Source of the DNA: Seriola aureovittata
Taxonomy: Eukaryota; Chordata; Actinopteri; Carangiformes; Carangidae
Assembly (NCBI RefSeq): GCF_021018895.1
Contig: NC_079368.1
Coordinates: 1,464,001 to 1,528,000 of the forward strand
Direction of reading: 5' to 3'
DNA: 64,000 nucleotides
Shown here: positions 1 through 46,555 of the stretch, in pieces
Numbering within the stretch: the first letter of the stretch is position 1
Layout: every line of letters begins with the position of its first letter
Position numbers and translations under genes: made by a program
The notes under the pieces: model-generated
The model's database searches: none
What the model saw: only the letters and a program-made list of their open reading frames with translations
Told to the model about the DNA's origin: nothing

Positions 1-1739
1 TACGTAGATTTGTTTTTGTTTTTATGATTGCTTCAAACAAAGGTTCAGCCATTTGTAGCCAAACGTGTTATGACTGGGCTACGTCCTGCTGTTGAGGACA
101 CCAGCAGTGTGAACATGGGCATTGATATTGTGGAAAATGGGAGTAGCAAAAGATGACATACCCAAACTGTACAGTGCTCGAGTTAGGTCACATCCCATCA
201 TCATTACAACACCAAGACGGTTAATTTGGTATTTCTGCCACTTTGTTCAGCCACTGTAAGGTCCAATAAAAAACAACCCGCAGATCAGTTTGTGTCATAG
301 AGATATGTTCAAATGGGACACAACCTGAAAAGATTAAGAAAAAATACATTGCATGTGCAGTGACATACTATGCATTTGCTCCACCTCGAAAATGTATACT
401 TACTTTAGTTGCCTTATGATGCTAATGCTTCATAGCCCGTGTGGACTGAGGAAAAATAACTCTTTCAACATCTATATGGAATTTAATATTTTCATTGTAT
501 GTATTTTTTATAAAGATTTCTTCATGTATTAAGATATACATGAACCAGTCCTTTAAATGATTCTTTAATGCAGATGGCTCACTGTGTATTGCAATCCATA
601 CTCGCAGGATAAAGCCAGAGAGAGGAAGAGAGAGAGAGGCAAAGAGACTCTGGAGTGTAATGAAGTAAAAACAGAGCAGTGTTGAGAGAGTTGAAGAGGG
701 ATTTTGTTTTCAGGGCCAAGCTCTCTGTTCTCACTCCAGAAAATGATAGAGAGAAGATAATTAGGCCACATCTGAACCAGATGTTCTCATTATCATTTGA
801 ACCTTCACATCCCCTTAAGCATCATATTTTAGCCCCTGTAACAAGTCCAAGCTCTTTTTCTCTCCTGTTTCTTCACTGTATCTGGCTGTTGAGGCTTTGA
901 AGGCTATCAGAATATCTCATGCGGTTGTTGCCTTAACCCCCTCTCCTAGTGTTTGGCCTAATAACACTCTGGCCCTATGTCACTGTAAACTCATGCTGGA
1001 CTAATTTGCATCACAGCATGGAGTTGTTGAAGTTGTTGCATGTGGAGTAAAGGGACCTCACAGAGGAAGTCTCAAACTATGTTAAACCATGCTGTTTGTC
1101 ACACTGCAGCTAATTTGTGGTGGTGCTCAAAGTGGAGTCTAGGATTCTTTGAGGGCTTCTAGAGAGCCTTTGGAAACATTTGGAACTGTACGCTATAAGT
1201 AATGTCAGAACATTTCTTGAAGGAGACATTGAAGAGTAGCCACTCCAGTCATGTGTCTCAGGATTACTATTCCAGCAAAATTAACACTTGAAGTTCGCTC
1301 ATTGAAGTTCAGGCCAAATACAATGTGCTTGGTACACAATACACCCATGGACAAAACCTGCATTGCTCCTCCTGGATCTGAGGTCTTCAAGTTGATCAGT
1401 GGCTCTTGGCACAAGCTTTCTCCGGGAGGCTGAACAGTGTAATGTCCCAATAATTCAAAAACAGGAACCACCACGCTGGGCTGCCAGTCCCCGACCTCCA
1501 TGTGGCATCAGAAGGGCGTGTCAGACAAGACAGCCAGAGCCTTCAGCATCTCATGGCAAATCCCATCCACACACAGCAGCTTACTGCTGCAGAGCTTATT
1601 AATCATCTCAGGGACCTCTGCCAGTGATATAGAAAGGCTTCCCCTGACTCTTCCAACTCTGCCTCCTCTACTGAGGACATGTTAGCAAGATTCAGGAGTT
1701 CTTTTAAGTTTCCACTGTTTAACAACATCACCAGTCAGG

Positions 1740-2030
1740 ATCAGCAGTTCCCTCCTCGGCTTCATTAAACCATGACCAGCTGAGGGGGGAGCAGTCAGGA
1801 TGAGAATCAGCCCCTCCAAGTGTGAGGACTTGGTTCTCTGACAGAAACGGTGGCTTGCACTGGGTTGGGACTGAGTTGCTGCCCTGGGTAAAGGAGTTCA
1901 GTTACCTCTCAGTTGTGTTTACAAATGAGGATAATGTAGAGGTTGTACTGAACTATTGGGATGAAGGAGCTGAGCTTCAAGGTGAAATCTGCATTCCATC
2001 CCTCAGCTACAGTCAAGATATTTAGCCAGT
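1740..2030 (+). mobile_element. Rex/RTE-like LINE reverse-transcriptase fragment, decayed
   Basis: The + strand frame reads SKCEDLVLS then LLPWVKEFSYLSVVFT. This resembles the conserved stretch of fish non-LTR retrotransposons in which a marked Lys/Ser segment is followed by LPxVKEFKYLGVLFT. The frame is open for only about 68 codons and no endonuclease or catalytic YxDD is visible, so this is a short dead relic. Assignment to a named family is inference. Confidence 0.55.
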
Positions 2031-3711
2031 GACCTAAAGAATAAAACTGAAAATTGCATCTGTCAATTTCAAAAACAAACAAGCACTTTACACAGTGATT
2101 GACCAGGTACCACTATCGCTTTACTTATGTACAAATGACTGCAACATCATGAGTGCCTTCAAGCTAAGTGTGCACCCATCAATATTTATACCCATCTGGA
2201 TGATTCATCACGTCTTCGTACTCTCTACGACGGCAGGAATTTTACCCTGCCACTGAGTGTGGACATTTATAACGACTATAAACACTGTTGCCTTTAGATG
2301 CAGTTGGACAACATGTAGTAAGAACTAGTTCATTTCAAGCTTAAAACTCGAGGCTGCTCTTGAGTCCTTCATTCATGGCTACAGGGTTTTCTAAGAGATG
2401 TGGTTCCCACCTCTAAAAGGTTTTTATTGCTGCTGGTGGAGCCCACATAGGCAGCTATGTTGTATAAGGTAGATGGGGAGTGCAGGTTTCCATTTTTTGG
2501 GTGTGGATAGGGGAAGATCAACCTGTTCCATAGTACTGTAAGTGTGTACGGAGAAGGGTCTTGTATTTATAGGACTTACCTGTTTACAAATGTCTTTGTT
2601 GATGACCTTCGTCCCGAGGCAGCTTCCACAATAGGAAAGGATCTAGTGTAACACCTTAAATATAAATCCAAGAAGACCTGACTGCAGGTATTAACCTCAT
2701 CTCTGATTATTACAATGTATTTTTGGGGTATTTAAGTTTTTGAGAGGGTCCAAAGAACATGGATTTAGTTTTATGAGGATTTTCGCTAAAAAACTTAGAA
2801 ATCAGAATTTTCAGGGAATTAGGCACTGAATACTGGTTTTAGAATTTTGAATATTTCTTTATATTCACATCTAAATAATCAACGGTGAAAGTTCAAAATA
2901 GACACTATAAGGTTTCGTATTTATTAAGAGATTAGCACATGTGCTCATGGGGGATCCCATTCTTCAAACTTTAGTGTTAGACAAAAGAAAATCACCCTCA
3001 GAAACGTAGTAGAGACAACTATTATAGTTGATGCGCAGTGGCAAGTTGATCAGTTTGTAGCAGACTCTGCTCATCTCGTTCAAATAAGAAAAACAAAGAA
3101 AAGAAATACAAACCGTACAGATGAAACAGTGCAACTCAGAGGTTTATTCAAACATCTCACCTCAGACAATGACATGATAAATTTGTGATATTTTATCTAC
3201 TAAATGTGCCTCTGCTCTCTTGTGTTTCACTGCTAAATCAGTTTTTTGCAAAAAGTTTTTTTTTTCCCTCTAAGTGGTGAATTAGTTTCACTAAGATCTT
3301 AATCCTGAGATGCAGACTCAAGACATGTTGTAGATTAAGATCCTTCATGCACAGTCTTAAGTATAACCATATTTGCATGGAGAATAATGGAGGATAATAG
3401 AAGAATTTCCGGGAATGAACGGATTGACTGCATGTTCAAAGAGATTTCAGACTGAGCTGTTCATGTAAACCAGGCTGGATGGTTAGGAGATACATGTCCC
3501 TGTGTGAGGCTGCCTATGTTGTGGAGTGTTTACTATTTGTTTTTGTTTACTACACATATTTGTAGTATATGGTTTGGATTTTGAGGCTTTTTTCACTTAT
3601 GAGAGAGCTAAGCTACCTGCTTCCAATCTTTATGTTAAGATAAACCACATCCTGGCTCTTAGGTTGGCACGTAGGGAAGTGTCTGAAAAAACTTGTTGAT
3701 TCAAGAGGTCA

Positions 3712-4778
3712 TTGTCTGACTGGCTTATGGACTTTCTGAACACTCCTGATTCCCAGCCAGTCTCCCTGTCTACTCCAGAGTCTACCAACCTGCAGCCTGT
3801 TCCTGTGTCAGCTAGCCCCTGGCCCACGAGCCTTCAACCTGTTTCCCAGCCTATATCCAAGTCAGCTAGCTCACACCCTGCTTGCTTCCAGCCTACATCA
3901 GAGCCTGCTAGTCAGGTTCTTAGCCACCAGCATGCTAGCCTTCAGCCAGCGTTTCAGCCTGCACTCCAGCCTCTTGAGTTTCAGTTCTGGAGCCTCCAGC
4001 CTTCCAGTCCTGAATCGGCTAGTCCACTGTCTGCTCTTGTTCCTGAGCTGACCATGTTCTTGTTTGATCCTGATCCAGAGAACCTAGAGCTGCCCCCCCA
4101 TTTCTGGGGGACACGCCTGGCTATCACCATATGTAAGAGGTGGAGCCCCTAAAAAGCCCTTGATGTCTTGTCTTTTTGCAAGTCTGTTCCTGAGTGGATT
4201 GTCCCATTCAACGTTTTGTCTTTTCCTGAGTTGACCGCTCCAGCTCACATATCCCATTGTCAGGGATTTCAGTCAACATCTCATCAGTTCCCAAAGCTGT
4301 TCTTTACTTGGCCAACATCAAGTCTCCTGATTTCGAGTCCGCAATCTGGCCAACACCTGCTCCTAGTCTCTGCTTAGTGGTTTGGCCAACATTTGCTCCT
4401 GAGCTCCATTCTGTGGCCTCCAGAGGGGTCCCCACCTACAGCACAGGTCTGCAGAGGTGTTGCCCTCCAAGTCATTCTCCAGAGCAGTCCGGCTCTCACC
4501 AGCATCCTCCTGCTTGACCTCCAGAGTGGACTCACCTTTGTCCCTACCATTTTGCCAGGCCTCTGGGCTGTCTGCCCAAGGTCCTCTGCTCAGTGCCTGT
4601 CCAACCCTCGGGCTGTCTGGCTGAAGTCTCCCACTTCACCCCTGTTTTGTCCCCAGGCCATCTGCCTGAGGTCCCCTGCTCTGTACTTGTTAAGCCCTTC
4701 TGCTGCTTTCCTGAGATCCCCAGTTACCTTCTTTTGCTTCTTGTCCCCTGGCCCCCTTGTGATTATATAAGTACTTAA
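3712..4778 (+). other. Ser/Pro/Gln-rich open stretch with degenerate internal repeats, unknown
   Basis: An open frame of 146 codons (3712-4152) is dominated by repeats such as SLQPVSQP, FQPTSEPAS and LQPAFQPALQP. Downstream (4393-4778) two other frames stay open and show degenerate units around LPEVPCSVLV or CLRSPALYLLSP. It lies within a channel intron with no convincing splice sites. I do not recognise a family. It may be a decayed repeat-protein fragment, a gag-like remnant of a retroelement, or a minisatellite-like expansion. Confidence 0.35.
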
Positions 4779-5429
4779 AGTAGTAGCCTTAACTTTTTAA
4801 GTACAGCCTACTTATTTAAGTAAGGCTACACCTACCTGCCTTTGTGTGTGTCTGCATTTGGGTCCTGAAAACAATGAACTGTGACAAATGTAAGTGACAG
4901 GATAACGTAGGTTGCCTTGGTTGTAATGATTCACCTCCTGCTGCTCCCAATTTCTATCCCAGCCAATCATGTTCAGGGACACTGGTTGAAGTTTGACTTC
5001 TACCATAGAGGCTAGTGTGTGACCGTACACCCTGTTAACCTTTAAGACATCTGCCAAACCTAACAGTAGTATTGATGCCCTGGGCACTGTGGATTAGAAG
5101 CATCATGCATGAACCGGGATAAATTACATAAAAATGTCTCCAACAGATTTCCTATTTTTCTCATTGATGATTGATTTTTGTTGATATCCAGAAAGCCTGT
5201 TGTTGTGTGCCTCATTCACCCAGCTGATCTAAACACAGTTGATTCATATCCCGCCATATTTCAAAGTTCAAGTGTCAAAATAAATCACAACTATCATGTT
5301 AAAGTCTGAAAAACACTTTCTGTTATGTGTTCTCTTTATCAACAGTATTAATACTCAAAAAAGATTCTATTACTAGAGGTTTTTTGTAAATAATTGTGTG
5401 TGTGGTTTAACAATGATTGCTTTCCGCAG

Positions 5430-38788
<33,359 letters not shown>

Positions 38789-39416
38789 CATGGCTTTAAA
38801 CCAACCTTTTTAATGCATTTTTGAGGAACTGTGATGAGTTTTATCATCTTCTTTGAAGGCTTCAGTTTACATTGTCACTGTGTATGTTTAATGCTGTATT
38901 TTAATCCTAACTTAGAGAGCTAAGGTTAGGGAGAACATCTAAACAGGGAGAACGTGAACAAGAAATGGTCATCTTTGTCAAAGGGCACATTGCATCATCA
39001 AACAGAAGAGTAGACTTTTTGCCAAAATCTGATCTCACACAGTCGCGACCCTTGATTTGCTTTGACTTCAGTGTTTTGTTGACGGCACCATATCGACCCT
39101 CAAACAGCATCGCATTATAAACACAGACTAGACATTCAAATGATTAATTTCTTGACTTTGGATGATGTAGATCAGCCACCAGATCTGCTGTTTGTCATTC
39201 ATAACATTAGCATTCATCTGGAGTTGTGTCCAGTGGTGACTCAGCTGTTAGCTTGGCTTTGGTCTCCATCAACTCCTGATTAAAAGCTGCTGCTAGTTGC
39301 TGTTTGATGCTGAGCAGGTGTATGTACAGAGGGTTTATCTTAGTGTCACTGCTTCTGGAAATTAGGCTGATAAGAGCAGTAATCAAAACAGTAAAGTCAA
39401 TACAAAAAGCTGAAAG

Positions 39417-39753
39417 TAGAGCTGCATGATATGCAAAAAAAAATCATTGCGATTATTTTGGCAGATATTGCAATTTGCAATTTCAGTTAGAATGATCGTC
39501 CTTGCATTTTCATTTTCACTGAAAAAAATATGAAAATGATGATGATGGGATTGTTGTTGGTACCAAACCAACATCCTTTACATCTGGAGAATATGATTTG
39601 TAGGCCGGGGCGTCACCACAACACTTATGGTGCTAACAACGCACAACAACGTGACACATTTTAACTTCATCTGAAAAAATTACAGCTCCTGAGATTTGGA
39701 TATTGCACTGGGCTTGTGATTTCGATTATATTTCAATTAACTGTGCAGCCCTA
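39417..39753. mobile_element. hAT-type MITE with 8-bp imperfect target duplication
   Basis: Ends are tagagctgcatgata and, inverted, ctagggctgcaca-type (tgtgcagcccta on + strand). They are flanked by gctgaaag (39409-39416) and gctgagag (39754-39761), an 8-bp duplication with one change, as expected for hAT. No coding capacity. Confidence 0.7.
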
Positions 39754-41244
39754 GCTGAGAGGATAAAAAAGAGTCATTAGGCTAATTGCGTTTGCAGACT
39801 GGTGGAAGTTCTCTAGCATTTCACTTTGCACAAACATATTGAAGAATAAGATATTGACTCGTGCAGCTTTAATGTTTTTGTTTTTCATCCTGTCATGATC
39901 TGCTCAGTTTACCAGGGGAAATTAATTTTGCAAATGTGCTACATGATAGAGTGAGAATCTTTCTTTCAGGAGAGAGCTTCTCTCTGTGCTCCACATACAC
40001 AATAATCAAAGAGGCACATGCAGAAGCCGGCTTTTCACAATGTTGTAAATTAAGACAACACCACGCTCGACATGAGTTGTGTGTCTTTATCAGCTTGTTA
40101 ACAGGCATTTCACCTTCTTCCACATCATCATTATTATTATCATTACATCCAACAGCACAACCAATGACAAAGAACCATTTCATGTTCAAGCTGTAAGTAA
40201 AGAGAATCAGAATCTAACTGTAGCTGAGAGTTGAAGTGCGTCTGAGAGTCAGTATGGCCGTTTCAGCAGACAGTGACGGCGCTGCATGTCATGGAAACAG
40301 GACAAAAACCAGGTCAATAGTTCAGTGAAACGATAGTTTAGCATGTTGGAAAACCTCAAAGATATTGTGACACTGTACAAATAGCTGTGATGTTCTTTAG
40401 TTTAGGACTCTACCATTCTATGATTATGCCTAATCCTTTATGACATTCCCTTTGTGCGAGTCGAGCAGATGACGTGCTGTCCAGCAGGCGGCCATGATTG
40501 TTTACCTGTTAAATGTTTCTTGCAAACTTGAAGAGAGAAGCAACCCACGGTGGTGAGACGTACCTGACCGATTTGTTTTCTATAAAAATTAACTTGTAGA
40601 TGTTTTCTCTCTTTTCTTTGTGTCATTTTTTGTATGACATAAAAAAAAACTCTGGTGTGTTTTATGTGAATTGCTTTTGGTTTGTCATCGTTCCAGGTCA
40701 AATGTTTCTTACAAACTTCTTTGCAATGTTTTAAGACAAAGTGCCTATCCTTTTAGATATACTGTAGAAAAAGATGCAACGTCAACTGTTTTCTAATGCA
40801 TCCCACTTGAGTAGATGTTTGGTTTATTCTGTATGTAGCTCTGCAGGAAAACATGTTGTACAGAACGCCTTATCTGCACGGAGAGAAACAGTACCTACAG
40901 TACGCTTAGAAGGCAGGAACTGAAAAATGACCTTATGAAAGTTGTTTACTTTTCTTGTTTTTGATAAACCTTAAACCACATGTAGGTGGGGGCAAGAATA
41001 ACATTGTGGAAATGCTATGAAAACTGCATAAATATATCTATCCAGTTACATTAATGCCAGTAACACATTGTGCATATTTTTTTGGAAAAGATGTCATAGT
41101 TTGAGCCTCACAGGCTCCTGTCTGGTTTGGACTGTTGAGTGTGTGTTGGTCAGCTGAGGTCTAACAGGACCGGGGGGGGGGGGGGAGCACTTTCTTTCTG
41201 ATTTAAGACCCAGAGTAGCAAAAGGTGATGCAGTCAGGTCAGGC

Positions 41245-41317
<73 letters not shown>

Positions 41318-43714
41318 TTCACAGCAGGACATGTTACAGCTGATTCATTCATATGAAACATCATGCTCCAGTCTCAGTGAAGACTGTGTCCCGGTTCCAC
41401 TCCACATACTAAAGGATCTGTGTACTGAAGATGCCATCTTCTAAATCTGCCTGACTGCAGCGATCACACAGAATGTCAAAGGTTATTGTACCAGGACTCT
41501 GCACATGATATCACTGAACTGTTTACAAGTACATTCTACTTATTGCATAGAAGAGTTCAACCATCTGCATCACAAAAAAAGAATACATTTAAGGTATGAG
41601 GCATGAATAAGCTTGAAAAATCAATATTGAATTTTTACTTGTTAAATATAATTGGCAGTATCCTTCCAAATTTGCTGTTTGATTGACATTTGTTGATGCA
41701 GGTCTTATAATTTCCTACAGTAAAATAAAAAAAGAAAGAAAGAGTCCTATTATCTGCAAAACAATATCTGAATGCTGGAGGTTTTTGAGTTTAAACATTC
41801 AGCAGATAGAAGCGTTTTGGTGACGACTGATCAAGACACATTACACTGTAAAATATCTGTCTTTCTGTACTTACATCAGTCAGTCTGTCTCTATGTTACA
41901 TAAACCTGTGGTTCTCAAACTGTTTCACATCAAGGACCCGAAACATCAGACCACCGTCTGATAAGACTTGCTTTTAGATGTTTTATTACAGAAAGTGACC
42001 AGAACAGAACATTTTGTCATTGTGTTACTAGATTTCCCTTTTTGATGGAGACCCCCAGGAACCCCTGGACCCCACTCTGAGGACCTCTGCCCTGCACTGT
42101 TAGTATGTTGTAAGGAGTTGGGGCACAGATTATATGCTGACAATACATTTTTTGAATGAAAGCAAGAAGTTAATGCCTTCTTGCTGGGTCTTGTCAAAAT
42201 GCATTCTGGGAAATGTAGGAAATCCTGCAGACGCAGGAGATGAGGCACACTGAGGTAATCTTGTGGTGAATGATCAGCTGTATAAACACTGAGACTGGAG
42301 AGAATGTAGTTACACACAACAGCTCCTGAACTGCACACAACCATTAGACTGCTGTCCGTCAGTGGTCAGAGGTGGATCTGACACTGCTAGACTAGAGGTT
42401 GTCCTACAGGCCAACACCTGATCTCTGATCTCTGCTTCCACTTTGAAGGAAGAGATTCTCCAGCTGTCAGGTTTATAGAAGTAACATCTTCACACCATCA
42501 TCGGCCACAGAGCTCTGGGGGACTGAAACTGATACACGGAGGCTCATCTGTTATATGCAATCTGCTGGATACACATGTTGACATCGATATTAGATTGTCT
42601 TTAGTGAAATGTTGATGTACTGCTGAGTTTGTACATCATGGTGATCCGATCTGCAGCATGAAGGTGTGCAGCGGTTAACTGGGTAGAGGGTTTTTGACGG
42701 CGGGAGACAGGGACCTTGTTGAACCCCAGTGACACACACTACATGGGCCTGACACAGAGTAGGGCTATGCAACAAGACAAACCCATTTGTCCATCCATTC
42801 TGTAGCTTTACATGCTGGTCTCTTCAGATTCAGGCTTCAGCATGAGTGTGACCAAATGTTTTATAGAAAATGCTTTGAAAAACCATGCAGACAAAAAAGA
42901 CTAAAATACATAAAGGCACAAAGTGTAAACAAGAAACAGAATATTTAGGATTACAGCAACTTTACACATATATTTGCATGCATAACATTTACCCACTTTG
43001 ACAATGTCAAATGGAGAACCCATGGCTCAAAATGGGAGGAGGTGTTTCTTGTTAGGTCATAACAAAAATGTTTTCATTAATCAGCCTAAAATACTATCCA
43101 AGTGATTATTTTTGTCAGACGGGAACAAGTTCTTCTGCAGATAGATCACAGTCATTATTTTAAAGGTTTTGTGACACTATGGCAGAAAAATTCTCAAAGT
43201 ACCTGTACCTTCTTCAACTTCGTGGCCTCTGTGTAGCGTCAAATGAAACGTACCTGTGTACACGTCTGGAACAATCGGCCGCCAAACATTAGAAGCAATC
43301 CGATCTCTTTATTTCTGCATCCTGCTGGCCGCTGCCAGATGCAGCTTTTTCTTGAGAAAATACAAATGTTTGCATGTTCTGACAATGTATGTGCATGTAG
43401 AAAACTTAGTACTTTTAGATACTCTGTGTTATTTTGTTGTTGATTTTTAATATTTGATATAAACTGTGGGGTTTGTTGAAAAGACAAATTTCTATTAAGA
43501 ACAGTATTGACCATTGTTGATAGTTCCACCCCATGCAGCGGAGCTGGAACATTCCTTTATTTGGGTCTTGGGATTCAGTGAAATGTTTGTTTGCCTGTTT
43601 TTCAGTTTATTCGCCAGCCTTTGAATTCTACAGTTGTTTCTACATTTAACATTTTGTATGAAGCAAAGTTCCTTGAAATAAAAAAGAATGAAATCAACTG
43701 TTTATGATTAGTTG

Positions 43715-43850
43715 ATGATTAGCCCTGAGAGCTCAACGCACTGCAACTTAAGAAAACACATGAAGATAGATAAAACACAAACAAAAATTATTGTCATCAG
43801 TTTGACAACACATGAGCTGCAAATACTAGACAGACTTCAGACAGACTGAC
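43715..43850 (+). repeat. Repeat family C, copy 1
   Basis: The series ccctgagagctcaacgcact, gcaacttaagaaaacacatg and acacatgagctgcaaatact is repeated at 48195-48320 with few changes. The copies flank the 5' part of dpp7. Not classified. Confidence 0.65.
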
Positions 43851-44607
43851 TCTAAATTCATCTGTTGCACAAAGCCGTTCAGTTCCTGACTATCTTAAAC
43901 TGGACTGTGGTACAATGGATTCTGGGTAAATTAAGACTTTATAAAATTGCAGACTGAGAAACCACATAAAATGTGTTACAAATGTAAAACAGAAAATGTT
44001 TGTCTTTAGGAAGAGTCAACAGTTACAAGACGTTTTACTTGAAGAGTGAAACAATAAAAAGAAAAATCTGGCTGCGGTCTCTTAAAACGTTTTCCTTTCT
44101 CATTGCTCTCTCCATAACAATGTTTTCCAGTTTTTTGTTGTTGGCTGCTACTGGCCAGCGCATTGATTGTTACCATGGTAACATTTGTCTCAGGCCTGAG
44201 TTAGTCTGGAGGTAAGGTGTCTAGTGATGTCTTTATTTTTGTGAAACAGTCTGATGTTAGTCAGACAGTTAAAATGAAGACTGGACCAGCACTACAGACC
44301 AGTCTGATATATCTCTGTGAAACCAGCCCTGAGCTAGACGTGCACCTCATGCTTTGTCTGACTCCGATGCACATGCACAATGCTTTGCCTCATGCATATG
44401 CTCCTGCTTGGCACAACTATCTTAAGGCATGGTGAAATCAGCAAATGTGGTTTGGAAGAAAGATTAAACACACCACCGACCACTTCCACAAAGAAGATGA
44501 AAGTGCTGGTTATAGTCCAGTTAGGGTCCAAATTCCATCTGCTGCTGCGATCACATCTTATTCCTCTCAAAATTAGCATCTAAACCACAATTTAAAATGA
44601 TCTAAAA

Positions 44608-45208
44608 CAGTGGTCCCCAACCTGTGGGCCGAGGCCCCCTGGTGGGCCTTGAAAGTATTGCAAGAGGGCCGACAAATCATTTGCAGAACGGTACAATTTT
44701 GCTGAAAAGGTGTAAATATAAAAATGAATAAATAAATAAAATAGAGGTATAAATAATGTTTTTATAAGTTGTAATCAAATCATCTTTGAAAACATTGAAA
44801 ATATTTTAAAATTCCTTTAATTTTTTTCTGGTATTCAGGTCTATCAAGGTGATAAGCCAGTGATAGGAACATTTATATTGTTGACGGCCGGATCACTTGG
44901 TTGCTATGGTTAGCTGGTTAGCAACAGGAAGAATTAAAAGAAAAGAGTGATAAGATAAGATAAGAAAAGAGACCGATGGTGAATCGACAAGTGATCTCTC
45001 CCCTGTCAAACAAAATAGAAAAACTGATTGCTTTCAGTTCATGCCTGAATATTCCATCATCATCTTTAAAATAAGAAATATTAGATATGAAATATTTAAA
45101 AATCAAGTGCAAGAGATGACATTTTTTGGCCTCCATATTGTTATGGTATCAGATTTGTTTTGGATATTTTCAAGTGGGCCATGAGCTGGAAAAGGTTGGT
45201 AACCACTG
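44608..45208. mobile_element. Non-autonomous hAT (Charlie-like) element
   Basis: Left end cagtggtccccaacc and right end ggttggtaaccactg form terminal inverted repeats of the CAGTGGTTCCCAACC type. Flanks atctaaaa (44600-44607) and atataaaa (45209-45216) give an 8-bp target duplication with one mismatch. No transposase frame survives. Confidence 0.8.
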
Positions 45209-45245
45209 ATATAAAAGGTAACTTGAGGAAGGCACAGTATAGTAT

Positions 45246-46510
45246 CAGGGGCGTTTCTAGACCCCCTGGGGGCCCTAGGCAAGAAGGACCACGGGGCCCC
45301 CCAGAATCATGATGAATGAAGTCCAGGACTACGGATCAGTAAGGAAATCTTTTATTAAACAATTAACATATAAAATAAATAATAAATAACATAACTATCT
45401 GAATGCAAACTTTACATACAATATATAAATAACAGAAAAACAAACATAACTGAAATGTGCAAAATTTTCAGAATGATAAAAACGTAACCAAGCAAAAAAA
45501 CAAACAAACAAGGAATTGAAGTGGAATGGAAGAACTTAAAACTTGTTGTGACACCTTGGTCTTATATCCACAGTCCAATAGTAGTGTTTTTTTCCCTTAA
45601 AACTGCTTCTTCAAATGCAGCCACTATGTCTTATATGTATAAGGACCTCCGAACATCTCTTTCTGTTGAAATGAGTGCCAGTCCTGTGAGCCTCTCCTGG
45701 CACATGGTTGACCTCAAATAGGTTTTTGATCAACTTCAAAGCAGAAAAGCTCCTCTCACCAGAGGCAACGGAGACAGGAAGAGTCAAGAGGAGACGCAAT
45801 GCTTAGATTACTGTACAGATCCAGAAGGTTTTCACTGTAAATGTAGTTTAACATGTCATTTGGGCAGGTGGAGGCGTGGTCTGGAAAAGTGTAGACAGCA
45901 GAATTGATCTCCAATTCTAAATCATCTGCCTCAATGTCATGCATTGTTTGCTCCAAGTTCAACTTGCATGAAGCCTGCCACTCTTTAGCACCTGTTGCAT
46001 GCTTTTCTTTGAAAACAGGAAACTGTAGATTGGTGCTTATTTGATTCTTGGTGGATGACTGGGAGTTTGGGATAAAGTGGCAGGCTGGCTGGCAGCACTA
46101 CTTTTTTATAATGTAACACACATAGCTTACACATTCCTGCTTACCACTGTCACGTTTGTCTTTTCATCCTCTTCTTGTTTTTTTTTCTTTTCGTGTGCGC
46201 AGAGAGATATGTTCGCTTCATTTTTTCATGTGTGTGTTTGACCGGGACCGCACGTCGATGCCGGCTAGTAAGGGGGCCCTATTAGGGAGATTCCCGACGT
46301 GTCATTGCAGTGTCTACGGGGGTTGTGTCGCTGATATGGAGCGATATGGGCCCCCTACTAGCAACTAGCCAGTGACAGCGTCACTGGCTAGTTGCAGCGT
46401 CTAAAGCAGTTCCATTATTTTGTCATTGACGTCAGCCGTCCCTCGGGGCCCCCTTCAGCTCGGGGCCCTAGGCAATTGCCTGGGTTGCCTGCCCCATTGC
46501 GGCGTCTCTG
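45246..46510 (-). mobile_element. Internally deleted hAT (ZMYM-like) transposon with exact 8-bp TSD
   Basis: The 1,265-bp element starts caggggcgtttc and ends in the inverted tacagagacgcc-type terminus, with ggggccctaggcaa near both ends. The duplication tatagtat is exact at 45238-45245 and 46511-46518. On the minus strand a start near 46221 reads MKRTYLSAH followed by a Lys/Arg-rich tract, and 45611-45799 reads LLTLPVSVASGERSFSALKL, the C-terminal dimerisation block of hAT transposases. The catalytic middle is missing and frames are broken, so it is non-autonomous. Confidence 0.88.
46361..46395. other. Perfect 16-bp hairpin inside the hAT element
   Basis: Left arm gcaactagccagtgac, loop agc, right arm gtcactggctagttgc. 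It lies close to the end of the element carrying the transposase start. Confidence 0.9.
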
Positions 46511-46555
46511 TATAGTATAGTATAGTATAGTATAGTATAGTATAGTATAGTATAG
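46511..46555. repeat. (TATAG)9 microsatellite next to the hAT element
   Basis: Nine pentanucleotide units begin at the first base after the transposon end and overlap the target duplication. Only about two units are present on the left side. Confidence 0.92.

Larger units (their letters stand above)
1..5429 (+). other. Intron of cacna1b upstream of the DIII S4 exon
   Basis: No coding exon of the channel was found here; the expected preceding S3 exon (a WNxxDF-type motif) is absent, so the window opens inside a large intron. It ends with the acceptor at 5428-5429. Recognisable contents are a LINE-like fragment near 1740-2030 and a Ser/Pro/Gln-rich open stretch at 3712-4778. In 1-1740, 2040-3700 and 4800-5400 I see only AT-rich unique-looking sequence with no confident feature. 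Confidence 0.7.
38789..44600 (+). other. cacna1b 3' UTR and downstream flank
   Basis: No protein gene was recognised. AATAAA signals occur at 41724 and 43677; which one ends the transcript cannot be told. A long (GT)n lies at 41249-41313 and a poly-G run at about 41171. A hAT-like MITE sits at 39417-39753 and a copy of repeat family C near 43715-43850. Confidence 0.55.

Noticed and set aside
1205..1501. 98-codon minus-strand frame
   Set aside because: No similarity that I recognise, no repeat ends, no splice context; random open frame.
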